From NCBI GenBank assembly GCA_003215475.1, contig QCKH01000007.1:1-64000 (forward strand): DNA of 64,000 nt. Reading direction: 5' to 3'. The notes below the pieces were generated by a model, which saw nothing but the letters and a program-made list of their open reading frames with translations, was not told where the DNA came from and ran no database searches. Of the stretch, positions 49,663 through 60,648 are shown in pieces (the first letter of the stretch is position 1; each line of letters starts with the position of its first letter). Position numbers and translations under genes: made by a program. This DNA comes from Prochlorococcus sp. AG-409-L21 (GTDB lineage Bacteria > Cyanobacteriota > Cyanobacteriia > PCC-6307 > Cyanobiaceae).

Positions 49663-50268
49663 TTAGATTGTTCTCTCTGCCTTGGAAATTGTTTCTACTT
49701 CTTTTTCTTTTTTTATAAGTGGAGTTTTGCGTGGAGTTAAGAACATGATCATATTTCTACCTTCTCTTTTGGCTGCTTGTTGAATCTCTGCTTTCTCTTC
49801 AAGATCTTTTGCCATTCGAGCAAGAAGTGATTCTGCAAGGTTTGTATGTTGAATCTCTCTACCACGAAAAATTACTGTGCACTTAACTTTGTCTCCTGCT
49901 TTTAGGAAACGAGTTGCTTGGCCAATGCGAACTTGGTAATCATGTTGGTCAATTTTATAACGCATTTTTACCTCTTTTACTTCTGTTTGGTGAGATTTTT
50001 TTTTGGCTTCCTTGGCTTTCTTCTCTTGTTCAAATTTGAATTTCCCATAATTCATAATTCTGCAAACCGGTGGATCTGCTTTTTCACTCACTAAAACCAG
50101 ATCTAGCTCTCTTTCTTGAGCTACATCTAAGGCTTCTTCTCGACTAATTACTCCAAGTTGTGATCCATCAGAATCAACTACCCTTAGTTTTGGATATTTG
50201 ATACGATCATTAATGTTTGGGAGCTCTCTGACAGGAGCGCGTCTATCGAACCGGGGACGTGGGGGCAT
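49663..50268 (-). CDS. infC: Translation initiation factor IF-3
   Basis: IF-3 keeps the 30S subunit free and checks start-codon pairing. The N-terminal domain has [23 protein letters not shown], the linker is lysine-rich ([16 protein letters not shown]), and the C-terminal domain shows [21 protein letters not shown] and [15 protein letters not shown]. The 201 residues have a charged tail. It is separated from rpmI-rplT, with which it usually forms an operon, and instead follows miaA by 65 bp. Confidence 0.97.
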   Translation of the reverse strand: MPPRPRFDRRAPVRELPNINDRIKYPKLRVVDSDGSQLGVISREEALDVAQERELDLVLVSEKADPPVCRIMNYGKFKFEQEKKAKEAKKKSHQTEVKEVKMRYKIDQHDYQVRIGQATRFLKAGDKVKCTVIFRGREIQHTNLAESLLARMAKDLEEKAEIQQAAKREGRNMIMFLTPRKTPLIKKEKEVETISKAERTI

Positions 50269-50333
50269 TCAATGTGATTGGGGAATAAAGCAGATCAAAG
50301 TAGGATTGGTCCATTCTTCATATCTACTTACTT

Positions 50334-51233
50334 CTACCCTATAACGTTTTTGATCAAAGAGAGAGCTTCTTCAAGTGAGTTTTTTTCATTTAGCCATTTT
50401 GGATTATGTTGCCTTCGAAACCATGTACGTTGTTTTTTAGCAAATTGCTTAGTTCTTTGAGTTGCTATTTCAATTGCAGTAGGCATTGTAGAACTACCTT
50501 GAATCACCGTGAAAGCCTCTTTATAACCTATTGTTTGCAGTAAGGAATTGGATTTTCCATATCTCTGAATTAACTCTTGAGTTTCTTCAATTAAACCATT
50601 ATTAAATAAATTTTTTGTTCGCTTCTCAATTCTTTCATGAAGATTACTGGGGTCTAAGCCTAGTTCTATTAAATTCCAATCAGGAGGTTTGGAAGATTGT
50701 AAAGAACTTATTCTTTTTCCTGTTGAATAGAATACTTCTAGTGCCCGTATTGTTCGTATTGAGTCTCTTGGAGAAATTTTTTTTGATGCATCAGGATCAC
50801 ATTTCTCAAGTATTTGATGACATTCTAGTTGACCAATCTGTTCAAGATATTGGCGCAGTTTCTTTTGAGGGGGAACTTCTGGTGGGCAGAGACCACTAGT
50901 AATAGCTTTTAAATAAAGTCCACTTCCACCGACTAAAAACCCTACTTTATCTTTATTGAAGGTATTTTCTAAGCTAGATTCTGCTTCTTTTTTGAATTCA
51001 TGTAATGTCATTGGAATATTCGGTTCTCTAAGGTCAAGAAGATAATGTTTAATCTGTTTTTGCTGACTTAAGGTTGGTTTTGCTGTGCCTATATTCATCC
51101 CTTTATATATTTGCCGTGAATCGACATTATGAATATCAATTTTGACTTGCTTGGCAATTTCTATAGCTAGATCAGTTTTGCCGCTAGCTGTGGGCCCTAG
51201 TAAAACTATTACTGCTGGTTTGGGTTTAGTCAT
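50334..51233 (-). CDS. miaA: tRNA dimethylallyltransferase MiaA
   Basis: MiaA adds an isopentenyl group to A37 of tRNAs reading UNN codons. The P-loop is VIVLLGPTASGKTDLAIEIA, with DSRQIYKGMNIGTAKPTLSQ, HYLLDLREPN, the catalytic FLVGGSGLYLKAI and the C-terminal TKQFAKKQRTWFRRQ. The length of 299 residues is typical. It is divergent from gyrB across 173 bp and lies upstream of infC. Confidence 0.96.
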   Translation of the reverse strand: MTKPKPAVIVLLGPTASGKTDLAIEIAKQVKIDIHNVDSRQIYKGMNIGTAKPTLSQQKQIKHYLLDLREPNIPMTLHEFKKEAESSLENTFNKDKVGFLVGGSGLYLKAITSGLCPPEVPPQKKLRQYLEQIGQLECHQILEKCDPDASKKISPRDSIRTIRALEVFYSTGKRISSLQSSKPPDWNLIELGLDPSNLHERIEKRTKNLFNNGLIEETQELIQRYGKSNSLLQTIGYKEAFTVIQGSSTMPTAIEIATQRTKQFAKKQRTWFRRQHNPKWLNEKNSLEEALSLIKNVIG

Positions 51234-51337
51234 TAATAATCATCTGAGTTTTGATTATAGATTTCTTAATTTCCTAGAATGTTTATTTTGTTAGCAATTT
51301 CTTTTAGGCCTTTTTTGGTGACCAGTGGTACATTTAA

Positions 51338-53380
<2,043 letters not shown>

Positions 53381-53387
53381 GATCAAA

Positions 53388-53717
53388 ATGAAATTTTTTC
53401 TTAATTGTGGTTGTTTATTAATGCTTGCTTTAATTGCACCAATTGCTTTACCTGCGGGCGGAGGAAATAGAATTAAATCTGAAATTGTTGTTTGTAAAGA
53501 AAAAGAATTTTATTTAGCTGGAAACTCTTGCATCTTATTTAGCAGTCCTTCTTTGTCAGCTACTGCTTTGCGCTCAATTGAGCTTGGAACTCCTATTAGA
53601 GTTGTAAGATTGTGGAAAAATAATGAGAGTTTTAGGTGGGCCCAAGTTCAAGTATCTAATCCTAACCCTATAGATATCAGTTCTCCCACGGTAACTCGTG
53701 GATGGATTAATGTTTAA
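53388..53717 (+). CDS. Secreted SH3-like domain protein
   Basis: The 109 residues start with a signal peptide (MKFFLNCGCLLMLALIAPIALPA). A small domain follows (CILFSSPSLSATALRSIELGTPIRVVRLWKNNESFRWAQVQV ending TRGWINV), which has the beta pattern of bacterial SH3 domains. The GTPIRVVRxW and RGWI elements are characteristic. A periplasmic, wall-binding role is plausible. It is packed tightly between gyrB and the first fluoride channel gene, which it overlaps by 8 bp. Confidence 0.75.
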   Translation: MKFFLNCGCLLMLALIAPIALPAGGGNRIKSEIVVCKEKEFYLAGNSCILFSSPSLSATALRSIELGTPIRVVRLWKNNESFRWAQVQVSNPNPIDISSPTVTRGWINV

Positions 53718-54105
53718 TTCGTTAGAAGATTATAGCCCTAGTATTTTTGTTGCAATTGGAGCTATACCTGGTGCAATTTTTAGAATGCAAATTTTTAATA
53801 GATTAGCTTCAAATACCCAATCTAATTTATATGGCCTAATATTAGTTAATACTATTGCTACTTTTTTCTTAGGTTTTTGTTTAGCTATCCAAAAAAATAT
53901 CTTTTATATGCAAAATAATCAACCTTTATACTTGTTGATATGTGTAGGTTTTCTAGGTAGTCTGAGCACTTTTTCATCTTTCATTCTAGAGTTTTTTTCT
54001 TGTTATATAAAAAGGAAGTGGCATGATTTTTATTTAACTATCTTTAGTTCAATTATTTTTGGTCTCTTATTTGCATCGTTAGGGTATTATTTCGGCAATG
54101 AATAA
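53710..54105 (+). CDS. crcB: Fluoride channel protein Fluc/CrcB, first copy
   Basis: Fluc channels export fluoride. Each subunit has four helices, and two assemble in opposite orientations. The motifs here are GAIPGAIFRMQIF, LVNTIATFFLG and GFLGSLSTFSSF, matching GxxGAxxR, the Asn helix and the GFxGxxTTFSTF region. The track starts at GTG 53698; ATG 53710 is likelier. The gene overlaps its paralogue by 8 bp. Two consecutive distinct copies suggest a heterodimeric channel. Confidence 0.88.
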   Translation: MFNSLEDYSPSIFVAIGAIPGAIFRMQIFNRLASNTQSNLYGLILVNTIATFFLGFCLAIQKNIFYMQNNQPLYLLICVGFLGSLSTFSSFILEFFSCYIKRKWHDFYLTIFSSIIFGLLFASLGYYFGNE

Positions 54106-54472
54106 CTTTTTGCCTGAAGTTATTTTACGAAAAAATCAATTATTTTTTGTTCTATTTGGTGCAATTCCAGGTGCCTTATTGAGATGGAATTTAAATAATG
54201 ATTTCCAGGCAAATATCATAGGATCAGTTCTGGTCGGGTTAATTACTGGATTGAAAGTTAGTAAATCTATTCAGTGGCTCTTCGTAATAGGTTTCTGTGG
54301 ATCCTTGACAACATTTAGTGGGTGGATGATTAATTTATTAGAATTGATAAATACGGGTTATTTTCTAAACGCAGCTTTTGTTTTGATCTCAACCTTGTTT
54401 CTAGGTTTCTTAGGCATAATGCTGGGTTTTGTCATTGGATATAAAATTAAGCAATCATTTGCGCACTTATAG
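54098..54472 (+). CDS. crcB: Fluoride channel protein Fluc/CrcB, second copy
   Basis: This is the second Fluc subunit. The motifs GAIPGALLRWNLN, ANIIGSVLVGLITG and GFCGSLTTFSGWM are present, with four hydrophobic helices in 124 residues. It differs from copy 1 in the loop after the arginine motif and in the pore helix (FSGW against FSSF). Heterodimeric Fluc pairs are known in other bacteria, and the overlap here is consistent with that. It is followed by mgtE after 20 bp. Confidence 0.88.
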   Translation: MNNFLPEVILRKNQLFFVLFGAIPGALLRWNLNNDFQANIIGSVLVGLITGLKVSKSIQWLFVIGFCGSLTTFSGWMINLLELINTGYFLNAAFVLISTLFLGFLGIMLGFVIGYKIKQSFAHL

Positions 54473-54492
54473 ACATAAAATCGTTAAGCCTT

Positions 54493-55917
54493 TTGGGTGC
54501 GCCAATGAATGAAGGAATAGGTGCATTTAATGATGGCGATTCTGTTGTCAATGGTCCGCATATTGCAGAAGTTGTCACTCAGCAACTTGAAGCGATGTTA
54601 TCTGCGGGTAATTATGACGGGGTCAAGACTTTGCTTGAGCCTGTTCAACCTGTAGATATTGCAGAATCAATTGGGAACTTACCTTTGATTTTGCAGGCAT
54701 TAGCTTTTCGATTATTAAATAAGAATGAAGCTATAGAGGTTTATGAATATTTAGATCCAGCTGTCCAACAAAGTTTGCTTGATCGTCTTCGCTCTGGGGA
54801 GGTTTTGGAATTAGTCGAAAGAATGTCTCCTGATGACAGGGTTAGGTTGTTTGACGAATTGCCAGCAAAAGTTGTTCGCAGGTTGTTGGCTGAATTAAGT
54901 CCTGATGAAAGAAGTGTAACTGCCCAAATGTTGGGTTATGAGGCTGAGACAGCTGGAAGATTAATGACCAATGAATTTATAGATTTAAAGGAATTTCATA
55001 GTGCTGTAGATGCTTTGAAGATTGTTAGAAGACAAGCTCCATATACGGAAACGATCTATAGCCTTTATGTGACTGATCGAGAAAGGCATTTAACAGGAAT
55101 TTTGTCTTTGAGAGATTTAGTCACTGCCGATCCTGATACCAAAATTGGTGATGTAATGACCAAAGAAGTAGTGAATGTTCAAACAGATACTGATCAAGAA
55201 GAAGTAGCTAGAGCGATCCAAAGATATGATTTTTTAGCATTACCCGTTGTTGATAAAGAAAGGCGCTTGGTTGGTATTGTCACCGTCGATGATGTGATTG
55301 ATGTAATTGAACAAGAAGCTACTAGAGATATTTATGCGGCTGGAGCCGTTCAAGCGGGTGATGAAGACGATTATTTTCAAAGTAATTTATTTGATGTTGC
55401 ACGCAGAAGGGTTGTATGGCTGATAGTTTTGGTCTTTGCTAATGGACTGACTACAAATGTAATCGCTACTAATGATGATGTATTGAAGAAAGTTGTTTTG
55501 TTGGCAGCATTTATTCCTCTTTTAATTGGTACAGGGGGCAATGTTGGCGCCCAAAGCTCAACAGTTGTAATTAGAGGATTAAGTACCCAGCGAATTCAAA
55601 CTCTAGGCTTCTTTAAGGCGGTTTTTAGGGAAGCTGTTGCAGGAGCCTTATTGGGTTTGTTGATGCTTATTTTTGTTGTTCCTTTTGCATGGTGGCAAGG
55701 CGAAGGACCCCTGGTTGGTGCTGCCGTTGGTATAAGTCTTATGGCTATTACAACTTTGGCAGCTACTGCAGGTGCTTCTTTGCCTTTGTTATTTCATCGT
55801 ATGGGTCTAGACCCTGCTTTGATGTCAGCTCCTTTTATTACTACTGCAACTGATGTTGCAGGGGTATGGATTTATTTGAGAACTGCTTCTTGGCTTCTCT
55901 CAAATATCAATAATTAA
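54493..55917 (+). CDS. mgtE: Magnesium transporter MgtE
   Basis: MgtE is a magnesium-selective channel gated by cytoplasmic Mg2+. The N-terminal superhelical domain (LAFRLLNKNEAIEVYEYLDP, FDELPAKVVRRLLAELSPDE) is followed by CBS domains (YSLYVTDRERHLTGILSLRDLV, FLALPVVDKERRLVGIVTVDDV). Five helices then include TGGNVGAQSSTVVIRGL, the selectivity region typical of the family. The track begins at TTG 54493; ATG 54505 is an alternative. The length of 474 residues is normal. Confidence 0.95.
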   Translation: MGAPMNEGIGAFNDGDSVVNGPHIAEVVTQQLEAMLSAGNYDGVKTLLEPVQPVDIAESIGNLPLILQALAFRLLNKNEAIEVYEYLDPAVQQSLLDRLRSGEVLELVERMSPDDRVRLFDELPAKVVRRLLAELSPDERSVTAQMLGYEAETAGRLMTNEFIDLKEFHSAVDALKIVRRQAPYTETIYSLYVTDRERHLTGILSLRDLVTADPDTKIGDVMTKEVVNVQTDTDQEEVARAIQRYDFLALPVVDKERRLVGIVTVDDVIDVIEQEATRDIYAAGAVQAGDEDDYFQSNLFDVARRRVVWLIVLVFANGLTTNVIATNDDVLKKVVLLAAFIPLLIGTGGNVGAQSSTVVIRGLSTQRIQTLGFFKAVFREAVAGALLGLLMLIFVVPFAWWQGEGPLVGAAVGISLMAITTLAATAGASLPLLFHRMGLDPALMSAPFITTATDVAGVWIYLRTASWLLSNINN

Positions 55918-55979
55918 CTGTTTTAAATACTGATCGCGTTGAGTCCAAGATGCTGAATTGTTGAACTTTACAGTTCTTA

Positions 55980-57020
55980 ATGATATTCTTTACAAAACTC
56001 AATAGAGTTATCAGCGTGACTCCCCTTAAATCAATGTCTGTTCAGAAATCTGAGGTTAGTTCAACTAGTAATCTTTTAAACGACGTGGATTTAGTACGTT
56101 CTTATCTAAGGGATATTGGAAGAGTCCCACTTTTGACTAATGAGCAGGAAATAACATTGGGTCGTAAAGTTCAAGATCTAATGCATTTAGAAAAGCTAGA
56201 AAAAGAATTAGAAACTTATAAAGGAGATAAGTCTTCGCAAGAAGAATTAGCAAATGCAGCAGGATTAAGCGTTAAACAATTACAAAAAAAATTGAAACTT
56301 GGCAATCGGGCAAAAGAAAGAATGGTTTCAGCCAATTTGCGTTTAGTGGTTAGCGTTGCAAAAAAATACACTAAGAGAAATATGGAACTTTTAGATTTGA
56401 TTCAAGAGGGGACGATAGGCTTGGTTAGAGGAGTTGAGAAATTTGATCCCTCTAGGGGCTATAAATTTTCTACATATGCTTATTGGTGGATCAGACAAGG
56501 AATCACTAGAGCTATAGCTGAAAAGAGCAGGTTGATTCGCTTACCAATTCATATTACTGAGGCTCTAAATAAATTGAAGAAAGGACAAAGAGAGCTGAGC
56601 CAGCAATTAGCCCGCACTCCATCTATGCAGCAACTTGCAGATTATGTAGATATACCTGTTGAAGAAGTCAAGGAACTAATGTTTAGAGCAAGTCAGCCTG
56701 TCAGTTTGCAAACAAAAGTGGGTGATGGAGAGGATACAGTTTTGTTAGATTTATTATCTTCAGATACTGATGTTCCTAATCAGCAAATCGAAAGTGATTG
56801 TATGAAAGGTGATTTAGAAGTTCTATTGCACAAATTACCCGAAATGCAAAATAGAGTTTTGAGAATGCGTTATGGAATGGATGGAGAAGAACCAAATACT
56901 CTTACGGGAATTGGTCGTATTCTAGGCATCAGTAGAGATCGTGTTAGAAATCTTGAGCGAGATGGTCTTAGAGGATTGCGGAGATATGGGAATTCAGTAG
57001 AAGCTTATATGGCTTGTTGA
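55980..57020 (+). CDS. RNA polymerase sigma factor, group 2 (RpoD/SigA-like)
   Basis: The 346 residues have regions 1.2 to 4 but lack the long N-terminus of the primary factor. Region 1.2 is DLVRSYLRDIGRVPLLTNEQEI. Region 2 is RMVSANLRLVVSVAKKYTKRNMELLDLIQEG with FDPSRGYKFSTYAYWWIRQGITRAI. Region 4.2 is GIGRILGISRDRVRNLERDGLRGLRR. That places it in the cyanobacterial group 2 set used in stress and circadian adjustment. ATG 56034 (MSVQKSEVS) is an alternative start. The end overlaps the convergent hydrolase by 16 bp. Confidence 0.93.
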   Translation: MIFFTKLNRVISVTPLKSMSVQKSEVSSTSNLLNDVDLVRSYLRDIGRVPLLTNEQEITLGRKVQDLMHLEKLEKELETYKGDKSSQEELANAAGLSVKQLQKKLKLGNRAKERMVSANLRLVVSVAKKYTKRNMELLDLIQEGTIGLVRGVEKFDPSRGYKFSTYAYWWIRQGITRAIAEKSRLIRLPIHITEALNKLKKGQRELSQQLARTPSMQQLADYVDIPVEEVKELMFRASQPVSLQTKVGDGEDTVLLDLLSSDTDVPNQQIESDCMKGDLEVLLHKLPEMQNRVLRMRYGMDGEEPNTLTGIGRILGISRDRVRNLERDGLRGLRRYGNSVEAYMAC

Positions 57021-57916
57021 AGAATTTTTAGCAATATTGGATTTACTTTTTCAGGAGTTTCGTCATGTGGACAATGGCCAGCGTCTTTAATTATTTCAAG
57101 AGATCGAATACATTTAATAGTAGATAACCATTTCTGAGCTTCTGCAACTGATTCCCAAGGATCATTTTCTCCCCAGACCATATCCACAGGAATAGAAAGA
57201 TTTTTCATTAGTTCAGGAGCTAAATAGTCATCAAAAATATTTATGAAGCCATGAAATGCTTCTGAAGCACCCAATCGTTTTGTAGGTTCATAAAGAAGTT
57301 CGATTAGTGTTTGATCTATATTTGCACCGCTTGGATAAGCTTTCTTCAAGATTTTTTCAATGAACTTAGGATTAGCAGCATTTCTAAAGAGATTTTTACT
57401 TATCCAGCGTTGCCTAGTTAATATTTTAAAGACTGGTCTGATTGATGATTGCCATTGTGGTTGATTGATGAGTTGTTTGTCATCCATTAAACGCTGAGCA
57501 CAATTTATTAAAACAACTCCTTTACAATTATTTTGTAATATATGAGCAGCTCTTAATGCGATTACGCCGCCAATTGAATTCCCAATTAGTAAAACAGGCT
57601 TTTTTATGATTTGTCGAGAAAAATCTGCAACTTGTTGCCCCCAATTGTCGAAGTTATAGAAAAAATTCTGTTCTTTTGCTTTCTCACCTATTAGCTGAGA
57701 TGCTGGCTGGCTACTTTCTCCAAAGCCAATTAAATCTATTGCATAAGATATGCTTTTTCTTCCAAGTAGATTTTGGTTGTGACGCCAATGTTTTTTATTT
57801 GCTCCAAAACCATGTATTAATAAGGTTGAAAAAGCAGCATTCTTCTCTTCTCCTTTTTTATTCCAGGCTACTTTTAAGCCATTCCAGTCCCAAATATGTG
57901 TTCTCGAATTAGTCAA
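57005..57916 (-). CDS. Alpha/beta hydrolase fold protein
   Basis: The 303 residues have the alpha/beta hydrolase pattern: LLIHGFGANKKHWRHN for the oxyanion region, the nucleophile elbow VLLIGNSIGGVIALRAA with GxSxG serine, an acidic residue in VDMVWGENDPWE and histidine in IKDAGHCPHDETPEKV. This subgroup is common in cyanobacteria and plant plastids; the substrate is unknown. The only plausible start is TTG 57916, which makes its 5' end overlap mutY by 21 bp head-to-head. The 3' end overlaps the sigma factor gene. Confidence 0.88.
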   Translation of the reverse strand: MTNSRTHIWDWNGLKVAWNKKGEEKNAAFSTLLIHGFGANKKHWRHNQNLLGRKSISYAIDLIGFGESSQPASQLIGEKAKEQNFFYNFDNWGQQVADFSRQIIKKPVLLIGNSIGGVIALRAAHILQNNCKGVVLINCAQRLMDDKQLINQPQWQSSIRPVFKILTRQRWISKNLFRNAANPKFIEKILKKAYPSGANIDQTLIELLYEPTKRLGASEAFHGFINIFDDYLAPELMKNLSIPVDMVWGENDPWESVAEAQKWLSTIKCIRSLEIIKDAGHCPHDETPEKVNPILLKILQQAI

Positions 57917-59098
57917 GATAATTATTTAATAGAAGTTTTTGGGAATATTGCCACCATAGAAGATATTAGGGCTGCTCTTCTTCAATGGTTTGAATTTAAT
58001 GGAAGACATTGGATTCCTTGGAAACTTAATAGAAAAGGGATTTTGCCAAAAAACAAAGAATGTTTACCTGTATATCCAATTTGGATTGCTGAAGTGATGC
58101 TTCAGCAAACACAATTAAAAGTTGTTTTGCCTTATTGGGAAAAATGGATGGAAGCTTTTCCTGATTTGGTTGATTTGTCTTCTGCTTTAAACCAAGAGGT
58201 TTTGTTATTTTGGCAAGGATTAGGGTATTACTCTAGGGCACATCGACTTCATAAGGCATCAAAAGATTTGGTCCAAATTCTTTGGAATAAGAATTGCTGT
58301 GACAATGATTTATGGCCAATGGATATAGATACTTGGATGTCATTACCTGGTATCGGCCGGACTACAGCTGCCAGTATTCTTTCATCTGCATTTGATATAC
58401 CCGAGGCTATTTTGGATGGCAATGTAAAAAGAATTCTTTCTCGGTTAGTTGGAAAACAAGAACCACTATCTAATAATTCCAAACAACTTTGGGAGTTAAG
58501 CATTGGTTTACTTGATCATAATCAACCTAGAAATTTTAATCAGGCTCTAATGGATCTTGGAGCAACTATTTGTACCAAAAATAGTCCAAAATGTGATATT
58601 TGCCCGTGGAAATCATTTTGTTTAGCTTATGATCAAGGTAATACTGGAATTATCCCACTTAGCAAGCCTAGTAAAGTGTTAAAGAAGTTAGTTATTGGTC
58701 TTGGTATAGTTTTTAATGATTCAGGAGAAGTTCTTATTGATCAACGACTTAATAATACTAGTATGGCTGGCATGTGGGAATTTCCAGGAGGTAAAAAAGA
58801 AGAAGATGAAGTAATCAAAAATACGATTTCTAGAGAACTTTTGGAGGAATTAGGTGTCGAGGTAAAAGTTGGCAAGAAGCTTATAGAGTTTGATCATTTT
58901 TATACTCATAAAAAACTCCATTTTGTTGTTCATTTTTGTTCAATTATTAGTGGAATGCCTAAAGCTTTAGCAAGCATTCAAATTAAATGGGTTAAGCCAG
59001 ATGAGTTAATTAATTATCCTTTCCCTGCAGCGAATAAACGTATAATTGATGCGTTAGAAAATTATCTACTTTTATCAAAAGATAAGTTAATTTTATAG
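57896..59098 (+). CDS. mutY: MutY adenine glycosylase fused to a MutT-type Nudix domain
   Basis: MutY removes adenine opposite 8-oxoguanine. The catalytic glutamate is in IWIAEVMLQQTQLKVV, the helix-hairpin-helix is LPGIGRTTAASILSSA, the aspartate is in ILDGNVKRILSRL, and the [4Fe-4S] cysteines are C-x6-C-x2-C-x5-C. After about residue 263 lies a MutT-like domain with GKKEED-E-VIKNTIS-RELLEELGV, an intact Nudix box, and the MutT end YPFPAANKRII. Standard MutY keeps only a catalytically dead relative of this domain. The fusion could combine repair with 8-oxo-dGTP clean-up. The start is ATG 57896. Confidence 0.93.
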   Translation: MCSRISQDNYLIEVFGNIATIEDIRAALLQWFEFNGRHWIPWKLNRKGILPKNKECLPVYPIWIAEVMLQQTQLKVVLPYWEKWMEAFPDLVDLSSALNQEVLLFWQGLGYYSRAHRLHKASKDLVQILWNKNCCDNDLWPMDIDTWMSLPGIGRTTAASILSSAFDIPEAILDGNVKRILSRLVGKQEPLSNNSKQLWELSIGLLDHNQPRNFNQALMDLGATICTKNSPKCDICPWKSFCLAYDQGNTGIIPLSKPSKVLKKLVIGLGIVFNDSGEVLIDQRLNNTSMAGMWEFPGGKKEEDEVIKNTISRELLEELGVEVKVGKKLIEFDHFYTHKKLHFVVHFCSIISGMPKALASIQIKWVKPDELINYPFPAANKRIIDALENYLLLSKDKLIL

Positions 59099-59143
59099 CT
59101 TTAAAGTATTTTGTATTGAAAGAAATTCTGATTTTTTTGGAAA

Positions 59144-60145
59144 ATGAATAATCCTAAGATAATTTGCTTAGGTGAGGCTTTGGTTGATCGATTGGGCCCA
59201 CTGGGCGGTGACCCAGCTTTTGATGAACCAATTGATGACTGTTTAGGCGGAGCACCTGCGAATGTTGCATGTGGCTTGGCTAAATTAGGCTTAGATGTTG
59301 CCTTTATTGGTTGTCTAGGCAATGATGCTATTGGTCAGAAATTTGATAATTTATTTAAATCTCGTGGAATCAATTTGAATGGTGTACAAATCCATGAGAC
59401 TTTGCCAACGCGAATTGTTCTAGTTAGGAGAGATATTGATGGTGAGAGAACATTTGGAGGTTTTTTAGGAAGTGAGGAAAATACTTTTGCTGACATGTCT
59501 TTAAACTTAGAAGCTTTAAAAGAAAGATGGCCGTTACTTGATATGAAAGCAAAATGGCTTTTATTAGGTACTATTCCTTTAGCTAATAAGACTTCGCGCA
59601 AAGTAGTTGAATGGACAATTCAAAAAGCATTGCAAAAAAATATTTATATTGCAATTGATATAAATTGGCGCCCTACTTTTTGGGATGCAAATTGTTCTCC
59701 AGATACCCCTCCTGATATAAATACTCAAAATTTAATTAAGCCATTTTTAGAAACTGCGTCTTTGATAAAATTGGCAAAAGAAGAAGCACATTATTTTTTT
59801 AATACAGAAGATCCTAATGAGGTCTCTAAATCCTTGCCTCAAGTCCCAAGTGTAGTAATAACTGATGGCTCTAATCCGATTAGATGGGTTTTGGGAAACT
59901 TTATTGGACAAACACAACCATTAAAGCCTTCAGTTGTTCTTGATACAACAGGAGCTGGAGATGCTTTCCTGGCGGGACTGATATCTCAAACTTTGATTTA
60001 TTCTTTAGATCCTAGGAGTCAGACTCAAGCAGAAGAAATGATTAGGTTTGCAGCAGCTTGTGGTGCTTTGGTTTGTGCAGGGGCAGGTGCAATTGACCCT
60101 CAGCCAGATTCTCTCGAAGTGGAAAATTTTTTATCTTCTTCTTAA
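59144..60145 (+). CDS. PfkB-family sugar kinase, probable fructokinase
   Basis: The 333 residues match ribokinase/fructokinase-type kinases. The N-terminal motif IICLGEALVDRL and GGAPANVACGLAKLGLDVAFIG form the sugar pocket. The C-terminal PfkB signature DTTGAGDAFLAGLISQ holds the catalytic aspartate and anion hole. Fructose is the likeliest substrate because the GGDPAFDEPIDDCLGGAPAN start resembles fructokinases, and marine picocyanobacteria accumulate sucrose. The final bases overlap convergent tsaE by 4 bp. Confidence 0.87.
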   Translation: MNNPKIICLGEALVDRLGPLGGDPAFDEPIDDCLGGAPANVACGLAKLGLDVAFIGCLGNDAIGQKFDNLFKSRGINLNGVQIHETLPTRIVLVRRDIDGERTFGGFLGSEENTFADMSLNLEALKERWPLLDMKAKWLLLGTIPLANKTSRKVVEWTIQKALQKNIYIAIDINWRPTFWDANCSPDTPPDINTQNLIKPFLETASLIKLAKEEAHYFFNTEDPNEVSKSLPQVPSVVITDGSNPIRWVLGNFIGQTQPLKPSVVLDTTGAGDAFLAGLISQTLIYSLDPRSQTQAEEMIRFAAACGALVCAGAGAIDPQPDSLEVENFLSSS

Positions 60146-60612
60146 GAAATTACTTGAATCGATCGTCCCCCTTCAGATTGATATTTTAATTCCAATCTGC
60201 ATGCATCATCGATCTGAATATTTAAACGTGATGGCCATTCAATGACCATTAGACCGCCGCATTGTTTTGCTATCTCTTCTTCTTGTAAAAACAATTCATC
60301 TGCCTCGAAAGCCTCTTCTAACCTATAAAGATCTAAATGAAATAAGGCTCTATCTCCATTTAAATATTGATGAGCTAAAGCAAAAGTTGGACTTGTAATG
60401 GTTTCTTTTATAGAGAGCCCTTGTGCAATTCCTTTTACCAGAGATGTTTTTCCAGCTCCTAATGCTCCTTTCAAAAGCAGGATGTTGGTATTTTCAAGAG
60501 ATTTAACTAATACTTGGCCAAATTGAATTGTGGCTGAGTGATCTTTAAGGAACCAACTGGATTGGTCATTGCACCAAGCTATTGTATTAGGAACTTCTTT
60601 TAGGTGAAACAC
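60142..60612 (-). CDS. tsaE: tRNA threonylcarbamoyladenosine synthesis ATPase TsaE
   Basis: TsaE is the ATPase partner of TsaD/TsaB in forming t6A37 on ANN-decoding tRNAs. Walker A is LLLKGALGAGKTSLVKGIAQG. SPTFALAHQYLNGDRALFHLDLYRL and the C-terminal GGLMVIEWPSRL are family signatures. The 156 residues are normal. It is divergent from ahcY across 36 bp and convergent with the sugar kinase gene. Confidence 0.94.
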   Translation of the reverse strand: MFHLKEVPNTIAWCNDQSSWFLKDHSATIQFGQVLVKSLENTNILLLKGALGAGKTSLVKGIAQGLSIKETITSPTFALAHQYLNGDRALFHLDLYRLEEAFEADELFLQEEEIAKQCGGLMVIEWPSRLNIQIDDACRLELKYQSEGGRSIQVIS

Positions 60613-60648
60613 ATCACTTCTTTGTTTCCCTTCTTTTCATAACTAATT

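Noticed and set aside
60613-60648. Possible SAH riboswitch before ahcY
   Set aside because: Only 36 bp separate tsaE and ahcY, too short for the aptamer, and no conserved helix is visible.
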